Shown here one piece after another: positions 18,486 to 27,384 of a stretch of 36,650 nt of DNA (position 1 is its first letter; every line of letters starts with the position of its first letter). Position numbers and translations under genes: made by a program. The DNA comes from Diphasiastrum complanatum. Its lineage: Eukaryota; Streptophyta; Lycopodiopsida; Lycopodiales; Lycopodiaceae. The notes under the pieces were generated by a model. It saw only the letters and a list, made by a program, of their open reading frames with translations. It was not told where the DNA came from and ran no database searches. The stretch is taken from the NCBI GenBank assembly GCA_029204225.1, contig MU835749.1, positions 1-36,650 of the forward strand, read 5' to 3'.

Positions 18486-19555
18486 GTCAAAGATAGCTCT
18501 TTAGCTATATCAGGTCTCGGATATGAGCCTGTCGTGGTGGCTCTGATAACCAAGTCAACAACTCTGATAGCACAGAAGCAAAACAACATGAATAAATTCG
18601 GATGGAGTTCGGATATGACTGCTAGTCACTGCCTGCTATATCATTCCTACGATCCTCCAGAATGTAGACAGACATCGCTGACCTATGTTCAAGTTAATTC
18701 AGCATTCAACAAGATCGAACCTATGTGCGGAATAGATAAAACAAAGTGAATGAGATACATAAAAAATAAGAAGACAATAATTCAATCAAGATCAGACAAT
18801 TTAGAATGATATGTGCGTAACAGCTACAACATCATCTATTGATCCTCTTGATTTAAGCATTGTGTAACAGACCCACACAGTGCATTGGCATGAGAGAAGT
18901 GGTGTTCTCCCACAAACAGTGTCTCGGTTACTAGCGGACTGCTTGGATCTCTGTGGATCCTGCTTACAATGAATCGCGCTCACTGGCAGACTTCTGTATT
19001 TTGTATTTCTATCTATGTATATGTGTTTGTTGCATCTAGCAATTGCATATATTCAGAGTAATATCTTGATTAGATAGATTAAACAATCTAAGACTAATCA
19101 TCGATCACAAGAGCGATGGATTAGACGAGTCCTAATGCTCTTCAGCTGACGTCATCATATCATATCAGGGATTTGTACTTTACGGTACTTCTTTGATCTT
19201 CTCGGTCCTTTCAAACGTGAGGTGTCAAAAGTATTCGACCTTCGAATGTCTCAAACATTTTTGTTTCGCGTCGTTCGACTTTGTCCGGTTGTTCACGAAC
19301 GTTTCATCTTCGAGGTCTTCGTTTTTGAGGTCTTCGAGTTCTTCGTTTTTGAGGTCTTCGAGATATTTGTTTTTCAAGGTCTTCGAGTTCTTCGTTTTCG
19401 AGGTCCTTGAGATCTTTGATTTCGAGGTCTTCAAGATATTCGTTAGATTGGGAGTTGAGAGCTAGCAGAGCTTTGGTAATAAAAACATTTTGTTTCTTCA
19501 ACTTAGTTGCCAAGTCAATTTTTGGGTTGAGACAATCGTTGTAGCAATACACCTA
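18486..19555 (-). mobile_element. About 1.07 kb insertion inside copia integrase, LTR-like
   Basis: The integrase reading is lost at 18485 and resumes at 19556 with almost no missing segment, so this block is inserted. It has no plus-strand coding. On the minus strand its right part encodes an acidic repeat tail (19225-19552). Its left part shares CAGTGTCTC and GGCAGACTT words with the LTR-like stretch at 12791-13344. I infer a truncated minus-strand copia 3' end plus LTR. Target-site duplications were not identified. Confidence 0.45.
19225..19552 (-). pseudogene. Acidic LEDL-repeat coding remnant
   Basis: On the minus strand the frame reads NEYLEDLEIKDLKDLENEEL, then, after a frameshift near 19370, NKYLEDLKNEELEDLKNEDL and a short tail. 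The unit (K/E)NE(E/D)LEDL is repeated about six times, from a DNA repeat built on GAGGTCTTCGA. It could form a charged coiled coil. It resembles in style the acidic tail at 13345-13540, so it may be a fast-evolving C-terminal extension of one copia family. Confidence 0.45.
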
Positions 19556-20693
19556 TAGAACATATCAACAACGATGGCCCTAGAAAACAAGACATTGTAT
19601 GAAATGTGGACAGGTAAAAAGTTTGATCTGTCATACGTACATGTGTTTGGATGTGCAAAATTACAGGCACATACCGAAAGAAAATATAAACAAGCTAGAT
19701 GAAAAGTTGGAGCAAACAATCATGGTCAGATAATCGAATGGATAACAGGTGTACAGGCCCTACAACCCAAGCTCGAAGAAAGTTGTGTCGAGTAGCGATG
19801 TGAAATTAAACGAATTCACATTTCCTAGATTGAAGGAAGAAAAGGGCCATGAGATCTTCACACTATTGCCAATTCAAGAGGGAGATCAAGACCAGACATC
19901 AAACCAGAATATCGAGCCATAGACTCTAGAACAGAAAGCCGAAGATCAATCTACTGTCAAAGAAGACACAAACCAATAATGATGCACAGGACCAAAAAGG
20001 TCGACAAGACAAAGAAGACCTCTAGATCAATACACTGAAAATCTTCAATGGAGCGAAGATGTAGATGTCGAATGTTGCAGCTTCATTGAAGAACTGACAA
20101 CATATCAAGAAGTTATCCAAAGTCCAGAGGGAGAATTCTGGAAGCAAGCAATGTCAGAAGGGATTGAATCAATGAGGTAGAATGAGGCATGGACACTAGA
20201 ACCACTACCCGAGGATAAAAAGATCGTCGACTACAAATGGCTTTAAAAAAAAAAAGTCAAATCAGATGGCACTATCGGACGCTACAAGGCCAGACTTTTC
20301 ACCAAGGGCCACGCGCAAAGGTACGGTATCGACTGCTTTGATACCTACTCACCAATGGTGAAGATGACAAGCATTCGACTACTCCTTGCATATGCAACAT
20401 AGTACAATCTGAAAATACCCAAGATTGATGTCAAGATAGCCTTTCTCCACGAAGATCTCGAAGACAAAATCTTCATGAAGCAGCCTGAAGGATTCAAAGA
20501 CTCCGACAATCAATAGTACATTTGTCAGTTGCATCGATGCATTTATGGTCTGAAACAGGCATCACAAGTTTGGTACAAGAAGCTCAACAACCTTCTGAAA
20601 TCTCTAGACTTCGTTCCTACACAACTAGACTATAACGTCTACATAAAAAGAGTAGGAGAAAGTTTTGTCATTCTAACAATTTTTGTAGATAAT
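19556..20693 (+). pseudogene. Copia integrase C-terminus and RT, cut at YVDD
   Basis: The sequence resumes the copia frame with TTMALENKTLYEMWTGKKFD and SYVHVFGCAKL. After a linker full of stops, RT follows: [91 protein letters not shown] and CIYGLKQASQVWYKKLNNLL. It ends at VILTIFVDN (20693), exactly where the YVDD catalytic motif belongs, because an LTR begins at 20694. At least five in-frame stops are present, so it was dead or has died since. Confidence 0.85.
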
Positions 20694-21046
20694 TGTTAGC
20701 CGATATTTCTGCATGGAAAATCGGGCTAATATTGAAATTTAACTTCACAAAACTGAAAAAAAAACAACATGTGAAACCCGGTTATTAAAAAAATTTGGCA
20801 CAAATTTGCCTTAGTTTTGGGTCTCATCTCGTCCCTAAAGTGGCTAGACACAATAAAGAATAGACTTTTGTAATGGTCTTAAAAACCATCAAAAAATGTT
20901 TTGTATAGTCAAATTTTGTAAGACCGAGCAAAAAGTGTTGGTCCACCTAGAATTGGGTCCCAGCCCGTCCTAAATGAGGCTAGAGCAAATTTTGAGGCCT
21001 TTGAAATGGCCGATAAATATTTTATTTCTTTTCAAAAAAATGGCTA
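20694..21046 (-). mobile_element. LTR copy 1 (TGTTAGCCGATATTT family)
   Basis: This begins TGTTAGCCGATATTTCTGC and matches 24917-25268 along about 350 bases in the same orientation, including shared AATTTGGCACAAATTTGCC and CCACCTAGAATTGGGTCC words. The next 100 bases show only weak similarity. It interrupts a copia RT. If the primer binding site beside the other copy is right, this is the 3' LTR of a minus-strand element. Confidence 0.7.
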
Positions 21047-21648
21047 GTTGTGAAAAAATAGCCGGTATTACCGAGCTAAAATCTCACCGTGTATTGAGTC
21101 CATTTTTTACTAATATATGATCACTCAGTGTATTTTTCAGGGAAACTCTTTTGTCGTGGGAGTACTAGTCATGAATGTCGAAAAAGTCAACCATAGAAAG
21201 AAAAACTGAAAAAAAAAAAAATTTCGGGTAAAAATGGGACTGGAAAATATGAATTCAGTGTCAAGAAATCACAAAAACCCTAATGGCAAAGTTTGGGCAA
21301 TTAACAAACTGTGCGGGCTAAGTGGCTACCCAACAAACAAAAAACCCAGACAAATGAACAGTAGGCGCACGACCCTTGAAAAATCGAAGAAAGGCCAAAA
21401 ACAAAGGTACCCAAAGAATAATGAAGGTCATCTATTAAAAGTAGGGGTTGAAAAAGGGCCTTACTCAAAATCTGGATAATAAATGCCAAAACACCTTATA
21501 GGCTATAAAAATTGGGAGGTACATTGACATTTTAGGCTTCTAGGGAGTCTGAGTTAAGTTCAATGTTGATAAGCAGTAAGTACAATAGCAATTTCTAAAC
21601 AACTCTAAAAAGTGAGCTAGAATGCTCAGGAGGGTTCAAGCTCGCATG

Positions 21649-21651
<3 letters not shown>
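21047..21651. other. Non-coding sequence inside the LTR pair
   Basis: AT-rich with no recognised protein. The 81-codon plus-strand frame at 21234-21479 is rich in Lys and Asn and looks random. The right part is probably the distal end (U5 side) of the minus-strand copia LTR that starts at 22049. Confidence 0.4.

Positions 21652-21734
<83 letters not shown>
21652..21734 (+). repeat. (GA)n microsatellite, 83 bp
   Basis: An uninterrupted GA array. On the minus strand it is (TC)n lying about 55 bases downstream of a TATA box inside a copia LTR, so it would form part of the element's transcribed leader. Confidence 0.95.
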
Positions 21735-21736
<2 letters not shown>

Positions 21737-22049
21737 AACTATTCAATACTTGCTGATCTATTAATCAAAAACTTAAAATTGTAGGAATATAAATAGCTAT
21801 TTATAAAGCAATTAGGTCATCAAAAGCGTCATCCAGTTGGCTGTGATGTGGTGGCATCCTTGCTGATGAATTAATGCAAGTCGATGGCTTTGGTCGCAAA
21901 CAGTTTGTTTGCATAATTGAACGTAAACTGTCACTGTGAGCCGTAGTTATGTAGACTGTGTAGAAACACAAAGAAAACTGTAGGTCTGGATAAAAGTTGG
22001 ACGAAGATTAAAATGCCGATTAGTCAATTAGTAGGAGAATAATCCAACA
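21735..22049 (-). mobile_element. Copia 3' LTR, minus orientation
   Basis: On the minus strand the LTR starts at 22049 with TGTTGGATTATTCTCC, right after a polypurine tract and the RNase H end. It includes a TATA palindrome at 21788-21805 and continues at least to the microsatellite at 21652-21734. The start resembles the plus-strand LTR at 27357-27375 (TGTTGGATTTATCTCC), so the two are likely related families. Confidence 0.7.
21788..21805. promoter_or_regulatory. Palindromic TATA box in copia LTR
   Basis: The 18 bases TATAAATAGCTATTTATA are a perfect palindrome containing a canonical plant TATA box (TATAAATA) on each strand. In minus orientation it lies about 245 bases into the LTR, a normal place for the U3 promoter. 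Confidence 0.6.
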
Positions 22050-22060
22050 CTCCTCCTTAA
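22050..22060 (-). other. Polypurine tract of minus copia element
   Basis: The minus strand reads TTAAGGAGGAG immediately before the LTR start TGTTGG and just after the RNase H stop codon. This is the standard plus-strand primer position. Confidence 0.75.
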
Positions 22061-22152
22061 GCTAAATCCATGAATGCCTTGACCTTTAAACTTAGTTCTG
22101 CACAAAACTTTCTGTGTGCATCCAAGCTTAATGCTTTAGTAAAAATATGGAT
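22061..22152 (-). pseudogene. Copia RNase H C-terminal end
   Basis: The minus strand reads HIFTKALSLDAHRKFCAELS, then LKVKAFMDLA and a TAA stop. This is the last 30 codons of copia RNase H, very similar to the tail IFMKALSVNAHNKICAL of the plus-strand element at 27290-27345. The frame is lost above 22152, where unrelated sequence begins. It is a 3'-terminal fragment only. Confidence 0.8.
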
Positions 22153-22752
22153 GACGAACTACTTAGAACCTACCAAACTTGGAGTCAACCACAGATAGAT
22201 TGTAGAGTGACCTCTCAGGGTGACGTGACTAGAATGGAAGGAGAGAAACCCCCTATAAACTTGGCAGAAACACTCATAGAAAAGAAACGGTTGAGGGTAA
22301 CCCAAGATAGGGTACGGACAAACATCTCTAATGAAGAGTGTGAGGGAGCAAGTAAGCGGTTGGTAGACTCCAAAGACACTGAACCTAGAGATGGATCATT
22401 CTCAATAGCTAATGTTGGAATAGAAGAACTTATATTCTTGATTGGAAGCCATATAGATGAAGAAACTACTCTCTCAAAAGTTGGTATGAGGCCATTCCCC
22501 TTGAAATTGAGACAAACTAGAGGGATTATTCTTCAAAGGAAACCTGTCAAGACCCGATTATTTCAAAGGAAACCCGATTATTTCAAGACCCGATTATACT
22601 TCAAAAAAAACCTATCAAGACCCGATTATTTTTTAGGATTATACAGACCAGGATTCGATAATGAAATCTTGCAAAGAAAGTGGCTTTTGGTGACAAGCCC
22701 AGATCTACAAGCATACAAAGCCATGGACATCAGATACAAGGGGTTGGATTAG
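22147..22752 (+). pseudogene. Unrecognised reading frame, part 1
   Basis: A 201-codon open frame that I do not recognise. It is hydrophilic and Arg/Lys/Asp-rich, with no signal peptide, membrane segment or zinc motif. The first codons overlap the RNase H tail on the other strand, so the start is not real. Codons about 130-165 are made of a tandem repeat giving KTRLF/QRKPDYF-type residues. A frame change near 22680-22750 leads into a second frame that stays open, apart from three TAG stops, to 23411. I infer a decayed protein gene, perhaps an extra ORF of an LTR element. A chance frame is the alternative. Confidence 0.35.
22532..22630 (+). repeat. Short tandem repeat with four GACCCGATTAT-like copies
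   Basis: Variants of TTCAAAGGAAACC and (G)ACCCGATTAT alternate four times within 100 bases, with unit length varying from about 16 to 32 bases. It lies inside the unrecognised frame, and two of the units are nearly in register with it. Confidence 0.65.
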
Positions 22753-23559
22753 ATTTGCAAGGTTATGGGCTAGCCAATCATACAAACCTACAAACTAACA
22801 AGTTTAATGCAATTCCTCAGGATAGACGAGACAAGACCAATGACAAAAGAGCCCCACAACACTCAATAGAAACACTCATCCCCGAGGGGACTAGGACGAG
22901 AGTACTGACGATAACCCAGAGCGAGTTACGGATAGACCCACGTAGGAAAGAGTGGATGGAAGGGTGTGATGCAGGTTAGTCTTAGAAGTCCACTAAGTCT
23001 GAGGAGCTGATATCATTTGCATTTGTTGTTAATCCACATGACCAAACTGTACCTCCTAATGAGGACAGTGAAGGCAATGTAGACTATGTAGAAGTACAGA
23101 ACAGTATATGGACAGTCCCTGTAGATTACTCCCCTAAGAATAGATCCATAGGCTACTGGTTAGCGAAAAAAAAAAATAACAAGAATCATGAACTCCCGTC
23201 TGATGCATTTGATCAGGAATCATTTGATATCCAACGCTTATTCGAATATCAAAAAGTGACAATAGATGACCACATGGTGGTAAACTTTGATAATCTTATC
23301 TAGGATAGTATTGGAACACCATATGATCCGTTCCTTTGGGACAAAGAACTACCCAACTACATCAATAATGAAGAATCTGAACATGAAGAAAACGTGGTGC
23401 TAGGATATTGAACCAAATGATGACCTAGATCTTTTGGCCACCTATCATATACACGAACGACCGAATATGCCAAAGAGAAATAGAAAAAAAAGCATTGAAG
23501 TGCAAGTTAGGATTAAAGCACATGATAAATACCCAGACAACAAGGTGGATGCTAGATAG
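22680..23559 (+). pseudogene. Unrecognised reading frame, part 2
   Basis: From 22680 to 23411 one frame is interrupted only by three TAG codons (22977, 22983, 23301). After a -1-type shift near 23405 it continues to 23559. Residues are strongly hydrophilic and acidic, with coding-like pieces: FAFVVNPHDQTVPPNEDSEG, IWTVPVDYSPKNRSIGYWL, DSIGTPYDPFLWDKELPNYI, DIEPNDDLDLLATYHIHERP. I see no catalytic, zinc or membrane motif. It does not match the copia gag, RT, integrase or RNase H patterns seen elsewhere in the window. It may be a fast-evolving gag or accessory ORF of a Ty3/gypsy element, or a captured gene. Confidence 0.4.
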
Positions 23560-24898
23560 ATGTTGTAAGGTGACAACAATACACCCTTATCCCTAATTTC
23601 ACACGGGGGAGTCAACGGGTGGTAAGTTTGACTTTACTTTTTCAATTTGATTTTGTTATATTTTTTTAATTTATTGGTCAATGTTCTATCTTGCTTTAAA
23701 ATACCAATAGAAAAACAGAAAAAAAAAATCGTCTTAGTGTATAAATATGGGAGTTATTATTATTGCATGTGAGATCCACACACACTAACAACTGTGATCT
23801 ACAGATATCACAGATGAGTCGACTCCATTCACTCATGCTGCATCTCTTCATGTAGGCATAGTGTGCTTGGTCATTTGATTGCAAGACCGTTTCATGCATC
23901 CATACCCCTACATTCTGGATATACTCTGAGTTGCATAAGGCATTTGTTAACTCCCATGGGCATGAATGTTTGTATAGATGCATAAGTGAGGGGGGTTGAG
24001 AGAGGAAAAAGTGAGAACAGAAACAATACAGTAGGGTGGGGAGTGACTCCATCACCAATGGGTTAAGCACAGAAGAAAAAAAAAAGAAAAAAAAAAAGAA
24101 AAAACAGAAAAAGAGAGAGACAGCCTAATCGAAAAGTAAAAAAAAAAAAAAAAAAAGAGACTTCAGCCATCTTTATCGGATCTCGAACCAATTTGTGTGG
24201 ACGAGTGACGTCTCACACATCTGTAAGAGGTGAGGACGATTTTTCTAATTGATTCCATAGACTAGATCTTGTGTATTGGATCTCAGGACAATAAGTTTTC
24301 CTAAGCTGTCAGAATATAGAGCTTGAGAGAAGAGTCAGTATAGAGAGGAGAGATGGTTATTCCCTGTTGAATTGGTTCTTAGAAAATATAAGTTAAATGT
24401 CTAAACAAAAAAAAGAGTTGATAATCACCAATCTGGACCAGTTTCAGAGTTGGGACACTAAAGCCTCATTGCATATACATTCACACACACATCAATGACA
24501 CGGTGTTGGACACAATTTTGATGACTTGCATCCATATCATCCCACCTCCAATCCTAAGATTTGCATTTGCATATCCCTCCATGCATGCGTCCAAAAGTGG
24601 GCATTGCCTTACGTCTGATGGGAATGAGAGCACTTGCCATTTAGGTCACAGGTGGGTTTTTGCAGATATGAAGACACCAAATTACTCAAAGATGTTGCGG
24701 TTAAATCCAATCCAGTTGCAGATGGATCCTAAGGGCTCAATCGATGACCTCTAGGTAGGAAGCTGTTGAAGACATCCCACCAACTCATTGTGGTTAGCAT
24801 CACCTAGCAAGGGTGCTGATCCCACTATATTTGATTCACCACCAAGACCTGGTCTGTGAAACCAAAGACTTTGTGTCCATTGTATGGGGACCATACTA
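23560..24898. other. Non-coding stretch inside the LTR pair
   Basis: No recognised gene. A 124-codon minus-strand frame (23696-24070) is Cys/Ser/His-rich and matches nothing I know. An 83-codon plus-strand frame (24503-24754) is similarly unconvincing. A purine-rich block is listed separately. If the bracketing LTRs form one minus-strand element, this is its 5' leader and gag area, but no gag motif survives. Confidence 0.4.
24063..24160 (+). repeat. A-rich low-complexity tract
   Basis: Runs of 9 to 19 A separated by single G residues, with a short GAGAGA stretch. A 19-base A run covers 24138-24156. It may mark a degraded poly(A) tail or simple-sequence expansion. No retroposon body ending here was recognised. 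Confidence 0.8.
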
Positions 24899-24916
24899 CC
24901 CAGTGGTAGTCGCCAA
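24899..24916 (-). other. Candidate primer binding site of Ty3/gypsy type
   Basis: The minus strand reads TTGGCGACTACCACTGGG directly after the LTR end GGCTAACA. It resembles the TGGCGACTCCACTGGG-type primer site found after 5' LTRs of some plant Ty3/gypsy lineages (Tat/Ogre-like). It fixes the orientation of the LTR pair as minus. Confidence 0.55.
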
Positions 24917-25268
24917 TGTTAGCCGATATTTTTGCACGGAAAATCAAGCTAATATTGAAGTTTAACTTCACAAAATTGGAAAAAATCAGTATGTGAAATC
25001 CAGTTATTAAAAAAATTTGGCACAAATTTGCCTTAGTTCTGGGTCCCAGCCCGTCCCTAAAGTGGCTAGACATGATAAAGAATAGACTTTTGTAACGATC
25101 TTAAGAACCGTCAAAAAATATTTTGTATGGTCAATTTTTGTAAGACCAAGCAAAAAGTGCCGGTCCACCTAGAATTGGGTCCCAGCCAGTCTAAAGGAGG
25201 CTAGAGCAAATTTTACGGCCTTAGAAATGGCCGATAAATATTTTACGGCTATTCATAAAAATGGTCAG
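24917..25268 (-). mobile_element. LTR copy 2 (TGTTAGCCGATATTT family)
   Basis: This is a direct copy of 20694-21046, roughly 85-90 percent identical by eye, with small indels. Beside the primer binding site at 24899-24916 it is the 5' LTR of a minus-strand element of about 4.6 kb. The divergence means the insertion is old. Similarity fades beyond about 25268, so the outer edge (perhaps near 25330) is uncertain. Confidence 0.7.
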
Positions 25269-26058
25269 TAGTGAATTGACCATACCGGAGTATATTTTAG
25301 TCAGTTTTGGTCAATCGTACTTCACTAATAGGTAATTAGTTATTAACTAGATTTAGTAGTTTCCAAGAATAGATAAATCGAGATGGCCAAAGAAACTGCA
25401 AATCAAGTTGCAGATCCAGGTGCACCATCCTATATGGTGACTTGCCAGTAGTTGAGTACGACACTCAATGATATGAATAATCAAAATTTTAAGAGATCAT
25501 GACTCCGATAGTATCGATTTGACCATAAAGGGTCATTATGTGCAGAGTATTGATATCATTAATTGGGGTCATGCTTTAGCAACTATCGATTGTGTCAATG
25601 CCACTCTTTGTGAACGTGAGATTCAAGAAGAAACACCAATCAAAATCACTATACAGTCCATGGATATCAACACTCTCATCCTACCTAGTGAAGCACGCGG
25701 TTACGTCCGCTATTGTTTTGTGCTCAGTTACATTATTGACCTGTGTATTTTGTTATACTTAATCTGATTACAACTCTGTTTGTTCTGCGTTCAGATTTGT
25801 GTCAATACTGCAATGCTTTTCTACATTCTATCTAGCTATCTAATTCTTTAGTTTGGTTGTCTGCTCTTCGCGACTGATTATTAGGCTTGGCTACATAATC
25901 AGATCGAACGTGTTTTCTATCACTAATGTTCTGTTCGAGATTGATAGGCGTAGTCATGCTTGAGGAAAGAGGGAGATAGCTTATTCCGCTGCGCACGAAC
26001 GTTTTTCATTCAAGTCGTTTCTTTTCGAGTTATCTTTCTTTCACCTCTTTTTCCAACA
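25269..26058 (+). mobile_element. Non-coding; right part is 5' LTR of a plus copia element
   Basis: The right end, CTTTTTCCAACA, finishing at 26058, is an LTR end directly followed by a primer binding site. Most of the preceding few hundred bases are therefore probably 5' LTR. The left part, including an 82-codon frame at 25519-25767, is unassigned. I did not find the expected continuation of the RT interrupted at 20693. Confidence 0.45.
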
Positions 26059-26071
26059 AGGTATTAGAGCT
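26059..26071 (+). other. Primer binding site (tRNA-Met type, mutated)
   Basis: AGGTATTAGAGCT differs by two substitutions from the copia primer site TGGTATCAGAGCT. It follows the LTR end CCAACA and precedes gag by about 140 bases. Confidence 0.65.
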
Positions 26072-26212
26072 CTTTTTGTAGCCTGATAAGCTTCCACAGA
26101 AACAAGACTCTACTAGCCGATAGAGTAATTGTCTTCTTGTTCTGTAAATTACACCAGATTTTTATACTTAAGTCACTGATAGTTATTCCTATCACCTAGA
26201 CTAATCTTCCAC

Positions 26213-26669
26213 ATGGATTCCCAAGGGAAAGCTAGTCCTATCATGGACAAGCTTGATGGAGCCAATTACCATCTGTGGAAATTTAAGATGAGAGCAGTGC
26301 TAATGGCTAAGGAGTTGTATAACATTGTTACAGGTGTTGAGGAGAAACCCGAAGTTGATGACATGGCAATCGCCAAATGGAAAATGAAGGATGGAAAAGC
26401 ATTTGCGCTGATCATTCTCAATATTTTGGATACTCAGATCGGCCACGTGTCCGAAGCCCAGACATCCAAAGAAGTCTGGGACATCTTGAGCACATTATAT
26501 GAGGTGCGAGATATAGCTTCCAAGCTACATCTCAATAAGAAATTTTACTTCCTCAAGATGGCAAATGGTGATTCCCTGTAGAATCACATCAACCAGTTCA
26601 AGAACCTGGTAAAGCAAATGGCCACTGTCGGATCTGTCATAGACGATCAAGACGCAGTGATGCAATATC
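26213..26669 (+). pseudogene. Copia gag, truncated
   Basis: The ATG at 26213 opens MDSQGKASPIMDKLDGANYH, then LWKFKMRAVLMAKELYNIV, AFALIILNILDTQIGHVSEA, SKEVWDILSTLYE and KKFYFLKMANGDSL. This is a well-kept copia gag N-terminal half (DUF4219/UBN2). A TAG at 26579-26581, probably a former CAG Gln, interrupts it. NHINQFKNLVKQMATVGSVI continues in frame. The protein ends abruptly at 26669, where RT sequence is joined on. Its zinc knuckle, protease and integrase are gone. Confidence 0.85.
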
Positions 26670-26786
26670 ATTGATTGTAAATGGATCTTTAAGATCAAGT
26701 ACAATGCCAATGGAGTGATTGATCAAAGGAAGGCAAGACTGGTAGCACGAGGATTCACTCGGATTCCCGACATTGACTATAGTGGC
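26670..26786 (+). pseudogene. Copia RT N-terminal scrap
   Basis: The frame reads IDCKWIFKIKYNANGVIDQR and KARLVARGFTRIPDIDYSG, the start of copia RT. It is joined directly to gag on the left and to RNase H sequence on the right, so two internal deletions removed most of pol. Confidence 0.8.
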
Positions 26787-26789
26787 TAA

Positions 26790-27345
26790 TCCTGGCATTA
26801 CCCATTAGAAGTCTCTCATAAGAGTCATGAGGTATATTTGAGCTACCATGGACTAGTGCATCTGCTATGGAGAGGTCAACAATGACAATCTCCATCAGCT
26901 CAGTGGATACTCTAATGTAAGCTGGGGAAGAGATGTAGACAATCGTAAATCCACATCTAGATTTACATTCTTCTTCAACAACGGTCCTATCTCATGGAAC
27001 AGGTGTAAGCAAACCTCCATCGCTCTTTCATCTACCGAACAGAATAATAGCTACTTCTCAATCTATTAAAGAAGCGTTTTGATTGAGAAATTTACTGTCA
27101 CACATTAGTTTGTATCAGTACAGTCCTACAATCATATTCTGTAATAATCAGAGTGCTATTGCCTTATCGGCCAACCCTAGATTTCACTCTAGGAGTAAGC
27201 ACATTGAAATCCAATATCACTATATTAGGGAAAAGGTTCTCAACAAGGAGGTACGCTTAACATATTGTAGAACGTAGGACATGGTTGTAGATATATTCAT
27301 GAAGGCATTAAGTGTTAATGCACACAACAAGATTTGTGCATTGAT
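26790..27345 (+). pseudogene. Copia RNase H remnant
   Basis: Pieces read NPGITH, MRYI, LSGYSNVSWGRDVDNRKSTS, FTFFFNNGPISWNRCKQTSI and ALSSTE. In another frame LLSHISLYQYSPTIIFCNNQ, SAIALSANPRFHSRSKHIEI and YHYIREKVLNKEVRLTYCRT follow, then DMVVDIFMKALSVNAHNKIC. This covers most of copia RNase H in two frames with several stops. The Asp of YSDADW is Asn and the Asp of CDNQ is Asn, so it would be inactive even if reading were restored. It ends just before a polypurine tract. Confidence 0.85.
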
Positions 27346-27384
27346 TAAGGGGGAGGTGTTGGATTTAAGGGGGATGTTGGATTT
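27345..27384 (+). repeat. Duplicated polypurine tract / LTR start
   Basis: TTAAGGGGGAGGTGTTGGA at 27345 is followed 20 bases later by TTAAGGGGGATGTTGGATTT at 27365. Each unit is a polypurine tract followed by the LTR start TGTTGGATTT. The LTR could therefore begin at 27357 or at 27375. Confidence 0.85.

Noticed and set aside
23696-24070. 124-codon Cys-rich minus-strand frame
   Set aside because: The cysteines show no regular spacing, no signal peptide is convincing, and it runs into the A-rich tract at 24063.
24063-24160. Poly(A) tail of a processed retrogene or LINE
   Set aside because: No retroposon body or gene sequence ending at this tract was found, and no target-site duplication could be identified.
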